DNA of 64,000 nucleotides from Marivivens sp. LCG002 (GTDB lineage Bacteria > Pseudomonadota > Alphaproteobacteria > Rhodobacterales > Rhodobacteraceae): the NCBI RefSeq assembly GCF_030264275.1, contig NZ_CP127166.1:45001-109000 (forward strand), written 5' to 3'. This document shows positions 1 through 8,983 of this stretch, one piece after another (position 1 is the first letter of the stretch; each line of letters begins with the position of its first letter). The notes beneath the pieces were generated by a model. It did not search any database. It had not been told where the DNA came from and saw only the letters and a list, made by a program, of their open reading frames with translations. Position numbers and translations under genes: made by a program.

Positions 1-735
<735 letters not shown>

Positions 736-813
736 TCCAGTAAAAGCAACGCTGCAAATCAAAAGCCATACACCAACAATGTGTACATGACTTGGAATTC
801 TTGGTTCTTTCTC

Positions 814-932
814 GGTCTGGTGGCTATAGCACGAGCAAAACACCCGATCCCTTTCCGAACTCGGCCGTTAAGTGCCGTCGCGCTGATGGTACTGCGTCTT
901 AAGACGTGGGAGAGTAAGTCACCGCCAGACCT
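814..932 (+). rRNA. rrf: 5S ribosomal RNA
   Basis: The ends GGTCTGG (814-820) and CCAGACC (925-931) pair to form helix I. Between them lie the conserved CCGATCCCTTTCCGAACTCGG block and the GGGAGAGTA motif of 5S rRNA. The length of about 119 nt is normal. It follows the 23S gene by about 80 nt, so it is part of the same rrn operon. Confidence 0.96.
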
Positions 933-1018
933 AGTAAGAACCAAAATTCTCTCTAAACGATAGCAAATCCCATCACATAACCCAGATGGGAAACAACTTA
1001 GCGCCAAGCTAAAAATGG

Positions 1019-1095
<77 letters not shown>

Positions 1096-1217
1096 AGTCT
1101 TAAAAAGCATAAAAAACTCAGGTCGTACGCAGTAAGCGCCCGTGGAATGTTTGCTTCCCTATTCGGAGAGGGCGTTTGAGTTCTTGCTGGCTCCGACTTA
1201 GTGACGTGCGGCGTCGC

Positions 1218-1883
1218 CTAATGATTGCTGTTTGCATAAACGGCGCAAGCGCGGGCGAGGGCGTAGGAGGCTCTGACCCCGTCGAGAAGGAGGCCTTGGG
1301 TTCTTCTTTGCAGATCATCGCGTAGATGCGCCATACCTGCACAGCCCAAGACGATCGTGTCGACCCCATCGGTGGCCATGGTCTTCTGAATCGCCGTTGC
1401 GAGTGTTTCGCGCGTCTCTGCGCTGCCTTCGTCGATCGTCAGAACGGGCAGATGGCTTGCCTGCACGCTTTGGCAAGACGCAGCGAAGTTCTGCTGAACA
1501 ATGTTCTTTTCGATAACAGGGATCGAGACGGCGAGGGACGTTACGACCGAAAACCGTTTGCCGAGCAGGGTGGCCATGGTGAAAGCGGCTTGACCGATTC
1601 CGAGCACGGGCACGGTTGATTTCGCGCGGGCGGCTTCGAGCCCTGTGTCGTCGAAGCAGGCGATGACGATGGCATCCGCGCCTTCGGCTATCGCGGTCCC
1701 GACAAGCGCGAGGACGCCCTTGATCGCGGTTTCTCCGTCTTCGGGTCCTTGAATCGCGGCGGGGCCGTCGACATTCGTGTAGCCGATCACCTCATCGGTG
1801 CCGCTCAGGGTCTTGACCACCTCTGTCACCCGTTCGGTCATGGCCTCTGTGGCGTTCGGGTTGATATAGGCGATGCGCATCAC
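1218..1883 (-). CDS. Asp/Glu/hydantoin racemase family protein
   Basis: The 221-aa protein belongs to the aspartate/glutamate/hydantoin racemase superfamily, cofactor-independent two-cysteine racemases. Both expected cysteines are visible: Cys76 in IACFDDTGLEAAR and Cys181 in VLGCAGM. The N-terminus IAYINPNAT is typical of the hydantoin/allantoin racemase branch. The start overlaps the stop of the upstream permease by 4 nt (ATGA), so it is the last gene of the ABC operon and probably epimerises the imported substrate or a derivative. The substrate cannot be read from sequence; a hydantoin, allantoin or amino-acid derivative is the family-based guess. Confidence 0.85.
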   Translation of the reverse strand: MMRIAYINPNATEAMTERVTEVVKTLSGTDEVIGYTNVDGPAAIQGPEDGETAIKGVLALVGTAIAEGADAIVIACFDDTGLEAARAKSTVPVLGIGQAAFTMATLLGKRFSVVTSLAVSIPVIEKNIVQQNFAASCQSVQASHLPVLTIDEGSAETRETLATAIQKTMATDGVDTIVLGCAGMAHLRDDLQRRTQGLLLDGVRASYALARACAVYANSNH

Positions 1884-2716
1884 ACGCCCTTTCCTGCATC
1901 CGAGCCCGCGCGTGCGCGGCGGATGTTCATAGCGCAGACCAGCAAGAGGAAGGCGAGGATGATCAGCAAAGAGAAGCTCGTCGTCAAAGTGCCCAAGGCA
2001 TAAATCACGGGGGTCGTGACGTTGGTCGTCATCCCGAACACCTCGAGCGGGAGGGTGTTGTAACTCCCTGCGGTCAGAAGCGTGCGGGCGAATTCGTCAT
2101 AGGAGAGGGTAAAGCCGAAGAGGGCAACGCCGATGAGCGAAGGCGCGATGATGGGCAGCACCACAAAACGGATCGTTTGCCATGCCGTCGCGCCCTGATC
2201 GCGGGCGGCTTCTTCGAAGCTTTTGTCGAAGCGGTTGAAGACCGCAAACATGATCAGAAGACCGAAGGGTAGGGTCCATGTGAGCTGAGAGCCGAAGCCC
2301 GAGGTTGCCCAATGCACCTTGAATCCGAGTTGGTTGAAGATAAGCCCCACACCGAGCGAGATGAGGATCGACGGGATCACCAGCGAGGTGATCGCCGCAT
2401 AAAAGAGGATCGCCGAGCCTTTGAAGTTTTTGCGAAAGGCCAATCCCGCCGACACAGAGACGACGACCGTCGTAACCATGACCATAAGACCGAGAACGAA
2501 CGAGCGGCGGAATGCGCCCCAGATGTCGCCGACCGCCTGTTCGCGGAAGAGGTCGTGGAACCAAAAGGTAGAGACCCCGTTCATTGGAAAGGTTAGCCCG
2601 CCCTCGGGTCCCTGAAAGCTCAGGATGCCGATTGTGATGGTCGGCCCGTAGAGAAAGAGCACGAAGAGCGCGAAGAAGGCGGCGAGGACATAGAAGCTGA
2701 GCGGTCTTTGTTCCAT
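1880..2716 (-). CDS. ABC transporter permease, PotC/PotI type
   Basis: This 278-aa inner-membrane protein has about six hydrophobic segments and the EAA loop EEAARDQGATAWQTIRFVVLP that contacts the ATPase. It resembles the second permease of spermidine/putrescine-type (PotC, PotI) importers. It follows permease 1 with a 1-nt gap and overlaps the racemase gene by 4 nt, so translation is probably coupled. Substrate is unknown. Polyamine, opine or amino-acid derivatives are typical for this family, and the linked racemase argues against plain polyamine uptake. Confidence 0.9.
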   Translation of the reverse strand: MEQRPLSFYVLAAFFALFVLFLYGPTITIGILSFQGPEGGLTFPMNGVSTFWFHDLFREQAVGDIWGAFRRSFVLGLMVMVTTVVVSVSAGLAFRKNFKGSAILFYAAITSLVIPSILISLGVGLIFNQLGFKVHWATSGFGSQLTWTLPFGLLIMFAVFNRFDKSFEEAARDQGATAWQTIRFVVLPIIAPSLIGVALFGFTLSYDEFARTLLTAGSYNTLPLEVFGMTTNVTTPVIYALGTLTTSFSLLIILAFLLLVCAMNIRRARAGSDAGKGV

Positions 2717-2717
2717 G

Positions 2718-3566
2718 TCAGAGTTCCTTTCGGATGTTCACAAAGCGAAGCAGGATGCCGATCACCAGAAGGACGGTGCAGAGCAGAACGACGGCTGTTG
2801 CGGCGGCCGAGGGATATTGCAAAAGCCCGATGTCGTTCGAAATCAGCCGCCCCACATTCGCGCGCTGGCTTCCCGACATGAAACGGACGGTGATGAAGTC
2901 GCCCATGACAAGCGTCACGACAAAGATCGTTCCGATCATGATCCCCGGTTTGGTCAGGGGAATGATGACATTGACAAGCGTTTGGAAACCCGTCGCCCCT
3001 GCGTCCCGTGCGGCTTCGAGCAGCGAATGGTCGATGCGCATCATGGTGTTGAAGATCGGCACGACCATGAAGAGCGTATAGAGATGCACAAAGGCAAGAA
3101 TGACCGAGAAGTCTGAATAGAGGAGCCATTCGAGCGGTTCGTCGATGACGCCCCAGCTGATGAGTGTCTGGTTGGCGATGCCGTTGCGTCCCAAAAAGGG
3201 AATCCATGAAATCATGCGGATGATGTTCGAGGTCCAGAACGGGATCGTGCAGAGCAGAAAGAGTGCGATCTGCCATGTGAGGCTCTTCACATGGAAGGCG
3301 AGGAAATAGGCGACGGTAAATCCGATGCCGAGCGTCAGAACCCAGACGATTGCCGCGTATTTGAACGTCGCGCCAAAGACCCGCCAAACCACGCTTGATC
3401 CGAAAAGATAGCTATAGTTGTCGAACTGGAAGGCAGGATAGATCGAATATTCGGTCGAGCCCCAGAAGCTCACGATCACGATCATGATGATCGGCGCGAC
3501 GAGAAAGCCCGAGAGGACGAGCGCGAGGGGCGCGGCCTGTAGCCATCCGATCAGATTGCGGGTCAT
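2718..3566 (-). CDS. ABC transporter permease, PotB/PotH type
   Basis: This 282-aa multi-spanning permease has an EAA loop LEAARDAGATGFQTLVNVI near residue 180. The start at 3566 (MTRNLIGW) is chosen because the first membrane segment begins right after it. The open frame runs further upstream, but that part has no family character and crosses the stem-loop after the binding-protein gene. It pairs with the next permease as a heterodimer, as in PotBC. Confidence 0.9.
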   Translation of the reverse strand: MTRNLIGWLQAAPLALVLSGFLVAPIIMIVIVSFWGSTEYSIYPAFQFDNYSYLFGSSVVWRVFGATFKYAAIVWVLTLGIGFTVAYFLAFHVKSLTWQIALFLLCTIPFWTSNIIRMISWIPFLGRNGIANQTLISWGVIDEPLEWLLYSDFSVILAFVHLYTLFMVVPIFNTMMRIDHSLLEAARDAGATGFQTLVNVIIPLTKPGIMIGTIFVVTLVMGDFITVRFMSGSQRANVGRLISNDIGLLQYPSAAATAVVLLCTVLLVIGILLRFVNIRKEL

Positions 3567-3592
3567 GGGGTGCTCCGGAACGTGAGGGGAGA

Positions 3593-3616
3593 GGGGCGCG
3601 CCGCGTGGCGCACCCC
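3593..3616 (-). promoter_or_regulatory. Intercistronic stem-loop between binding protein and permease
   Basis: On the transcribed strand GGGGTGCGCC and GGCGCGCCCC form a 10-bp stem with one G-U pair around a 4-nt loop. There is no T-run. Hairpins at this place in ABC operons often protect the upstream binding-protein mRNA and lower permease expression; that role is inferred here. Confidence 0.6.
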
Positions 3617-3627
3617 TTTGTGTTCGA

Positions 3628-4893
3628 TCAAGCGGCGATGAATTCGTTCCACTTGCGAACCATATACTGGTTCTCGTCCATGACGGCGTTCCAGCAGGCC
3701 ACTGCGCCCATGCGATCCTCGAAGGAGCCGCCGTCGCGGGTTTCGCCTGCTTGGGCCAGAACATCGCCGGTGGGCGAAGTGATGACGTCGGTTGCGGGTT
3801 TGCCTTCGAACCAATAGCCCCACTCGTTTTCGGACATGAAGGCCTTGGAGGTTTCGGGAACGGCCGAGTAATACCCCTGACGCATCAGATAGCCGCCGAC
3901 CCAGCCCGACAGATACCAGTTGATGTATTCATAGGCCGCATCGAGCGCCATGCCCGAGAGGTTGGCCGACAGACCAAGGCCGCCGCCCCACGAACGATAG
4001 CCTTCTTTGAGCGGCTGATAGACACAAGGAATGCCGCGCGATTTCACCGCCGTGATGGCGGGCGACCACATGGATTGGATAACGACTTCGCCCGAGGCCA
4101 TAAGGTTCACGGATTCATCAAAGGTTTTCCAGAAGGCGCGGAACTGGCCTGCGCGTTTTGCTTCGGTAAAGATCGCAAAGGTCGCGTCGATCTCTTCCTT
4201 GGTCATGTTGCCTTTGTCGCCATACTGGATTTCGCCCATGGATTCGCAGACCATCGCCATATCCATGATGCCGATCGACGAGATATCGAGGATCGAGGCT
4301 TTGCCCTTGAATTCTGGGTTCAAAAGCTCGGTCCAGCTTTCGATCGGACGACCGATCAGATCGGGGCGGATGCCGAGCGTGTCGGCGTTGTAGATGGTCG
4401 GAATGAGGGTCATCCAGCCCGTCTCTTCCGACGCGAAAGAGGTGCCGCCCGGACCTTCTACAAAGCCGACGGAATGCGGCGCGGTGCCTTGGGCGATTGT
4501 GCTTTCGGGGGTGAGTTTGCCGTTGCGGAAAATACCCACGATCTTGTCGTAGTTGGCGATTTTCGAGGTATCCATCGCCTGAAGGTTGCCCGTCGGCCAG
4601 ACTTTTTTGCAGATCCAGTATTCGATATCGGCGATGTCGAAGCTGTCGGGCTGGGTGGCGGCGCGCTGGGTCACGCTGTCGGAATCAAGCGCCGTCATTT
4701 CAAGGGTGAAACCGAGGTCCTCTTTGACCTTGGCGGCGACATCGTTGAGGTTGGACACGCCTGTGCCGAACTGGCGCAGGGTGATGTCCTTGATCTCTTG
4801 GGCCCAGATCATCGGGGCGGGAAGAGCGGCACTTGCGGCGGCGGCGACACCGCCCTTGAGAATGGCACGACGGCTATAACGCATTTTGGACAT
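3628..4893 (-). CDS. Tat-exported periplasmic substrate-binding protein, PotD-like
   Basis: This 421-aa extracellular solute-binding protein (family 1, PotD/PotF-like) feeds the neighbouring permeases. The N-terminus contains SRRAILKG followed by an alanine-rich hydrophobic stretch and an AQE processing site near residue 32. That is a twin-arginine signal, so the protein is probably exported folded. The internal start at Met4 is also possible. It is the second gene of the operon, after the ATPase. The ligand cannot be assigned from sequence. Confidence 0.9.
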   Translation of the reverse strand: MSKMRYSRRAILKGGVAAAASAALPAPMIWAQEIKDITLRQFGTGVSNLNDVAAKVKEDLGFTLEMTALDSDSVTQRAATQPDSFDIADIEYWICKKVWPTGNLQAMDTSKIANYDKIVGIFRNGKLTPESTIAQGTAPHSVGFVEGPGGTSFASEETGWMTLIPTIYNADTLGIRPDLIGRPIESWTELLNPEFKGKASILDISSIGIMDMAMVCESMGEIQYGDKGNMTKEEIDATFAIFTEAKRAGQFRAFWKTFDESVNLMASGEVVIQSMWSPAITAVKSRGIPCVYQPLKEGYRSWGGGLGLSANLSGMALDAAYEYINWYLSGWVGGYLMRQGYYSAVPETSKAFMSENEWGYWFEGKPATDVITSPTGDVLAQAGETRDGGSFEDRMGAVACWNAVMDENQYMVRKWNEFIAA

Positions 4894-4924
4894 TTCGTAT
4901 TTCCCTATCGGTTGGAGGTGGGGG

Positions 4925-5905
4925 TCAGGATTGGAGGCGGTGCAGCCGCCCCTCGTTCCAGGCGAGCATCACGCTGTCGCCCGGATTTTTGGGAGATTGG
5001 AAAAAGAGGGACTCGGGCACGAGCGAGAGAACCTCTTCGCCGTTTTCGGTAAGCGCGGTCAGAGCGACATGGCCGCCTTGATATTCAACCGCAGTCACAA
5101 CAGCCGAGAGGCCGCTATCCGAGAGAAGAACATCATCGGCCCGCAGGGCGAACTTTGTGCCATTGACCGCAATGACGTTGTGGCCGCCCATGAATTTTGC
5201 GACAAATTCGGTTTTCGGCGCCGACCAGACATCGCGGGCAGGGCCTGCCTGTTCGATGACCGAATTGTTCATCACCACCAGTTCGTCGCCGAGGGCGAGC
5301 GCTTCGTCCTGTCCGTGGGTCACATGGATAAAGGTGATGCCGAGTTCGCGTTGGAGCCGCTTGAGTTCGGATCGCATGCGGATGCGCAGGAACGGATCAA
5401 GCGCGGACAAGGGTTCATCTAGCAAAAGAACCTTGGGCTGGGTGACAAGGGCGCGGGCCAGCGCCACGCGCTGTTGCTGACCGCCCGAAAGCTGGGCAGG
5501 GAAGCGATCCGCATAGGCCGTCATATCGACCAGTTCGAGAAGCTCGCGGGCTTTGGCGTGGCGGGTGGCCTTGTCGATGCCTTTCATCCGCAAGGAAAAG
5601 GCGACGTTGTCGAGCACCGACAGATGCGGAAAGAGCGCATAGTTCTGGAACATCATCGCGGTGCCGCGTTTGGCGGGCGCGAGATAAGAGACGTCGAACC
5701 CGTCGAGAACGACCGAGCCATCGGACACGCTCTCGTGACCTGCAATCATGCGAAGGGTAGAGGATTTACCGCAGCCCGAAGGCCCTAGGATGCAGACGTA
5801 AGAGCCTGGTTTGAAATGGTAATTGATGCGGTCCACGGCCAGTGTCTCGCCGTATTTCTTCGTCAGATTGACGAGTTCGAGATCGTATCCAGCACCCATT
5901 TCCAC
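4925..5905 (-). CDS. ABC transporter ATP-binding protein, PotA type
   Basis: This 326-aa ATPase energises the PotABCD-type importer encoded downstream. It shows Walker A GPSGCGKSS, Q-loop QNYALF, signature LSGGQQQR and Walker B VLLLDEP. These are followed by the H-loop and a C-terminal TOBE-like domain of about 90 residues, as in PotA. It is the first gene of a five-gene leftward operon (ATPase, binding protein, two permeases, racemase) that diverges from the GntR regulator gene. Confidence 0.93.
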   Translation of the reverse strand: MEMGAGYDLELVNLTKKYGETLAVDRINYHFKPGSYVCILGPSGCGKSSTLRMIAGHESVSDGSVVLDGFDVSYLAPAKRGTAMMFQNYALFPHLSVLDNVAFSLRMKGIDKATRHAKARELLELVDMTAYADRFPAQLSGGQQQRVALARALVTQPKVLLLDEPLSALDPFLRIRMRSELKRLQRELGITFIHVTHGQDEALALGDELVVMNNSVIEQAGPARDVWSAPKTEFVAKFMGGHNVIAVNGTKFALRADDVLLSDSGLSAVVTAVEYQGGHVALTALTENGEEVLSLVPESLFFQSPKNPGDSVMLAWNEGRLHRLQS

Positions 5906-6061
5906 CCCATCCAGACGTTTGCAGGTCTTGTGTCGATGAGGTCAGCACAAACGATTCCGCGGGGCGGTAGCCATCGAAACCAAGTGCCGCGACGTCCGAA
6001 AATCACCGTTGCCCAGAATTTGGGCGCTTTGGGTCGGGGATGTTTCAAATTGTGCGCACAA

Positions 6062-6075
6062 AATTGTATACAATT
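6062..6075. promoter_or_regulatory. Putative GntR operator (perfect palindrome)
   Basis: AATTGTATACAATT is a perfect 14-bp palindrome between the divergent ABC operon (start 5905) and the GntR gene (start 6153). The TTGTATACAA core fits operators of FadR/VanR-type GntR regulators. Position and symmetry suggest it controls both directions. Confidence 0.7.
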
Positions 6076-6152
6076 GCGAAAACAATCTCGAATCAGATTT
6101 GTCGATTGCCCTTTGGTGCGTGTCGTTCCAATTTGATCCCAGAGGAATGACC

Positions 6153-6842
6153 ATGACCGATTTGCAAGACGCCCCCCTGACCACCGACCGCTTGTCCGAG
6201 CTTCTGGAGCTTGCCATCCATGAGCACAGGTTGGCGCCGGGCACCAAATTGGGTGAAGACGAGCTTGGCGAGATTTATGGCGTCAGCAGAACCATCGTTC
6301 GCGCCGCGCTCCAGTCTCTCGCGCATCAGCGTTTGGTGGAGTTGCGCCGCAACAAAGGTGCCTTTGTCGCCCAGCCCAAGATCAAGGAAGCGCGCGAGGT
6401 TTTTGAGGCGCGCGCCCTTCTTGAGCCGCGCACCGCGCATTCGGCGGCGCTTCGGATTACCGACGCCCAGATCGCCGCGCTTCAGGCCCATATCGATGCA
6501 GAGCATGAGGCGATCCACAAAGGCGACCACGGGCGTGCGCTCTATCTTTCGGGGCAATTCCACATCGAGATTGCGAAAATCGCCGATCAGGAAACCATCG
6601 CGGCCTTTATCCAACAACTGATTTCACGATCATCGCTGATCATTGCGCTCTATTGGCAGAGACGGTCGGCGCTTTGTGAAAGCAACGCGCATCACGCCTT
6701 GATGAAAGCGTTCATCGCACGCGACGGGGATCGGGCGCAGGAATTGATGAACAGTCATCTTGTAGACCTGATGACCTCGCTTGATCTGCGCAACATTACG
6801 GCCACGCCGACGACGTTGCGCGACGCGCTTGTGGGGTCATAG
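6153..6842 (+). CDS. GntR-family regulator, FadR/VanR (FCD) type
   Basis: This 229-aa regulator has an N-terminal winged helix (residues about 10-75; motif LGEIYGVSRTIVRAALQSL) and a C-terminal all-helical FCD ligand domain that starts around EVFEARALLEPRTA and contains the metal-binding-type histidines FHIEIA and HHALMKAF. The start at 6153 is preferred because AGAGGA (6141-6146) is then 6 nt away; the ATG at 6147 sits on top of it. It is divergent from the racemase/ABC operon, which it probably represses in the absence of the transported ligand. Confidence 0.88.
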   Translation: MTDLQDAPLTTDRLSELLELAIHEHRLAPGTKLGEDELGEIYGVSRTIVRAALQSLAHQRLVELRRNKGAFVAQPKIKEAREVFEARALLEPRTAHSAALRITDAQIAALQAHIDAEHEAIHKGDHGRALYLSGQFHIEIAKIADQETIAAFIQQLISRSSLIIALYWQRRSALCESNAHHALMKAFIARDGDRAQELMNSHLVDLMTSLDLRNITATPTTLRDALVGS

Positions 6843-6870
6843 GGTCTTGGTCCCTGTTGCGCCAGTCTGA

Positions 6871-7761
6871 TCAGGACCGGATTCCGTTCGCTTGTTGCGC
6901 TGTCGAAAGAAGCCACTCCACAAAGCCATCTGCTTCGGGATGGGTCGTGCCGCCTGCAGGAATGATGACGTGGAAGGCTTCGTCGATGGGAACCTCGATG
7001 TCGAAGGGGGCGACGAGACGCCCTGACTCCAAACTTTGCGCGGCCAGCGATTTGCGGCCCAAAGCCACGCCCGCCCCTTGGGCGGCCAGTTCCAACGCGG
7101 CCAGCGATGTATCGAGATGCAGACCCGAGCCCGCGTCGACGCCTGTGACCCCTGCGGACTTGAGCCAGATCCCCCAGCCTTCGTGATAGCCGAGCACATG
7201 GAGCAAGCGCTGCTCCGCGAGATCGGCAGGCGTATCGAGGCGGGTCTGCGGCGCACAGAGCGGCGTGATCGTCTCCCACGTCAGGCGGTGACTGTTGAAG
7301 CCGGGCCAATGCCCCGTGCCGTATTGGATGTCGAGATCGAAGTCCTGATCCTCGGAGGGTTCGTTCCAGACCGAGGAGAGAAGACGGATTGACCGCCCCG
7401 GATGCCGGTCAAGGTAATCGGGCAATCGCGGTGCCAGCCAGCTCACTGCAAAGGAAACGGCACAGCGCAGAGTGAGCGCGTTGTTGCGGCGCTGGCCGAA
7501 CACCTCGCGCGTGCCGATGGCAAGACGCTGGAGCGCGTCCTGCACCTTTGGCAGATAGGCTGCACCCGATTTGGTAAGCTCCAATCCGCGCGGGTGGCGC
7601 AGAAACAGCGGTGCGCGAAGATGGTGCTCCAGTGACTTTACATGCTTCGAGACGGCCGCTTGCGTGATGTGCAATTCGGCGGCCGCATGGGTGAAACTGA
7701 GCGTGCGCGCCGAGGCCTCGAACGCGCGCAGCCAAGTCAGAGGGGGCAGATCGAGGTTCAT
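6871..7761 (-). CDS. LysR-family transcriptional regulator, GcvA type
   Basis: This 296-aa protein has an N-terminal LysR helix-turn-helix (LSFTHAAAELHITQAAVSKH, residues about 21-40) and a C-terminal LysR substrate-binding fold. Sequence around LPPLTWLRAFEASARTLSF is typical of the GcvA branch. The start is fixed by the first methionine of the HTH domain at 7761; a much longer open frame upstream lies antisense to the dmdA-like gene and is not part of it. It is transcribed away from the dmd-like operon and is the obvious candidate regulator of that operon. The inducer could be DMSP or an acrylate-type intermediate, which is inference. Confidence 0.9.
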   Translation of the reverse strand: MNLDLPPLTWLRAFEASARTLSFTHAAAELHITQAAVSKHVKSLEHHLRAPLFLRHPRGLELTKSGAAYLPKVQDALQRLAIGTREVFGQRRNNALTLRCAVSFAVSWLAPRLPDYLDRHPGRSIRLLSSVWNEPSEDQDFDLDIQYGTGHWPGFNSHRLTWETITPLCAPQTRLDTPADLAEQRLLHVLGYHEGWGIWLKSAGVTGVDAGSGLHLDTSLAALELAAQGAGVALGRKSLAAQSLESGRLVAPFDIEVPIDEAFHVIIPAGGTTHPEADGFVEWLLSTAQQANGIRS

Positions 7762-7791
7762 CGGAAACTCCAAAACAGAGCCATAACTTTT

Positions 7792-7816
7792 CGTATGGGT
7801 GATGCCCATGAATACG
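7792..7816. promoter_or_regulatory. Putative LysR binding site
   Basis: CGTATGGG-TGATG-CCCATGAATACG is an interrupted dyad (outer CGTAT/ATACG, inner ATGGG/CCCAT) between the divergent LysR gene and the dmdA-like gene. This is the expected place for a LysR recognition site. It is supported only by symmetry and position. Confidence 0.5.
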
Positions 7817-7872
7817 TCGTTTGACCGCGCCCCGCCAGAGTGATCATTCAGGTGATAACCAAGGGAGGTCAC

Positions 7873-8976
7873 ATGTTCCAAGTATTCCCCACGGCGCGTC
7901 TGCGCCCTTCGCCGTTCTATGCCTCTGCCGTGGCAGAGGGTATGACTGCAGCCAGCATCTATAACCGTATGATTATGCCGACGTCCTATGGCGATCCCGA
8001 GGGCGAATATTGGCGGCTGATCAACGGCGTCTCGCAATGGGATGTCGGGGTCGAGCGTCAGGTGCAATTGAAAGGTCCCGACGCGGGCCGTCTTGCCCAG
8101 ATTCTGAGCCCGCGCGATCTCTCCACCTGCAAGGTGGGGCAGGGCAAATATGTGCCCCTGTGCAACCATCGCGGCACCATCATCAACGATCCGATCCTGC
8201 TCAAGCTGGCCGACGATCTCTATTGGCTTTCGATCGCCGACAGCGACATCTGGTTCTGGGCGAGTGCGATCGCCGCCGAACGCGGTCTTGATGTCGAAGT
8301 GTCCGAGCCTGATGTCTCGCCCATGGCGCTTCAGGGCCCCAAGGCAGAAGACGTGGTCGCGCATGTGCTGGGCGATTGGGTGCGCGATCTCAAATACTTC
8401 TGGTTCAAGGAAACCGAGATCAACGGGATTCCTGTCGCGGTTCAGCGGTCGGGCTGGTCCAAACAGGGCGGCTTCGAGATTTATCTCAAGGACGGGACGC
8501 GCGGCACCGAGCTTTGGAACATCTTCAAGGAAGCAGGTCAGCCTTGGGGGATCGGGCCGGGTGCACCGGCAACGGCAGAGCGGACCGAAAGCGGTCTCGT
8601 TTCGGTGGGCGGTGATACCGATGATATGACCAACCCCTTCGAAGTGCGCTTGGGCAAATATGTCGATCTCGATGTCGATGATGATGTGGTGGGCATCGCC
8701 GCTCTGCGCCGGATCAAGGCTGAGGGCGTCAAGCGTCACCAACTGGGGCTGGTGCTCGAGGGCGATGTGCCCGCGCCTTTGGGGTTCCGCCGCGAGGACA
8801 TCACCCGCAACGGCGTGCGCGTCGGTATGATGACCAACTGTGTCTGGTCGCCAAGGATGAAGGCCAACATCGGCTATGCTCTGATCGATGCGGGCGTTCC
8901 CGAAGGCGAAACGGTCCAAGTGCAACGCGACAAGGGCGCCGTCGATGCGCGGCTTGTCCCCTTGCCCTTCCTCTGA
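7873..8976 (+). CDS. dmdA: DMSP demethylase-like aminomethyltransferase (DmdA-like)
   Basis: This 367-aa protein belongs to the glycine-cleavage T-protein/DmdA family, which transfers a methyl group to tetrahydrofolate. The order of blocks matches DmdA: an FPTARLRPSPF start, QWDVGVERQV, YVPLCNHRGTIINDP, EPDVSPMALQGP and RSGWSKQGGFEIY. Length fits DmdA (about 365-370 aa). AAGGGAGG at 7861-7868 supports the start at 7873. It is the first gene of an operon with ligase, dehydrogenase and hydratase genes that match DmdB, DmdC and DmdD, which strongly supports a role on DMSP or a close methylated analogue. A different methyl donor is possible, because T-protein paralogs also demethylate other substrates. 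Confidence 0.7.
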   Translation: MFQVFPTARLRPSPFYASAVAEGMTAASIYNRMIMPTSYGDPEGEYWRLINGVSQWDVGVERQVQLKGPDAGRLAQILSPRDLSTCKVGQGKYVPLCNHRGTIINDPILLKLADDLYWLSIADSDIWFWASAIAAERGLDVEVSEPDVSPMALQGPKAEDVVAHVLGDWVRDLKYFWFKETEINGIPVAVQRSGWSKQGGFEIYLKDGTRGTELWNIFKEAGQPWGIGPGAPATAERTESGLVSVGGDTDDMTNPFEVRLGKYVDLDVDDDVVGIAALRRIKAEGVKRHQLGLVLEGDVPAPLGFRREDITRNGVRVGMMTNCVWSPRMKANIGYALIDAGVPEGETVQVQRDKGAVDARLVPLPFL

Positions 8977-8983
8977 GGTCGTC

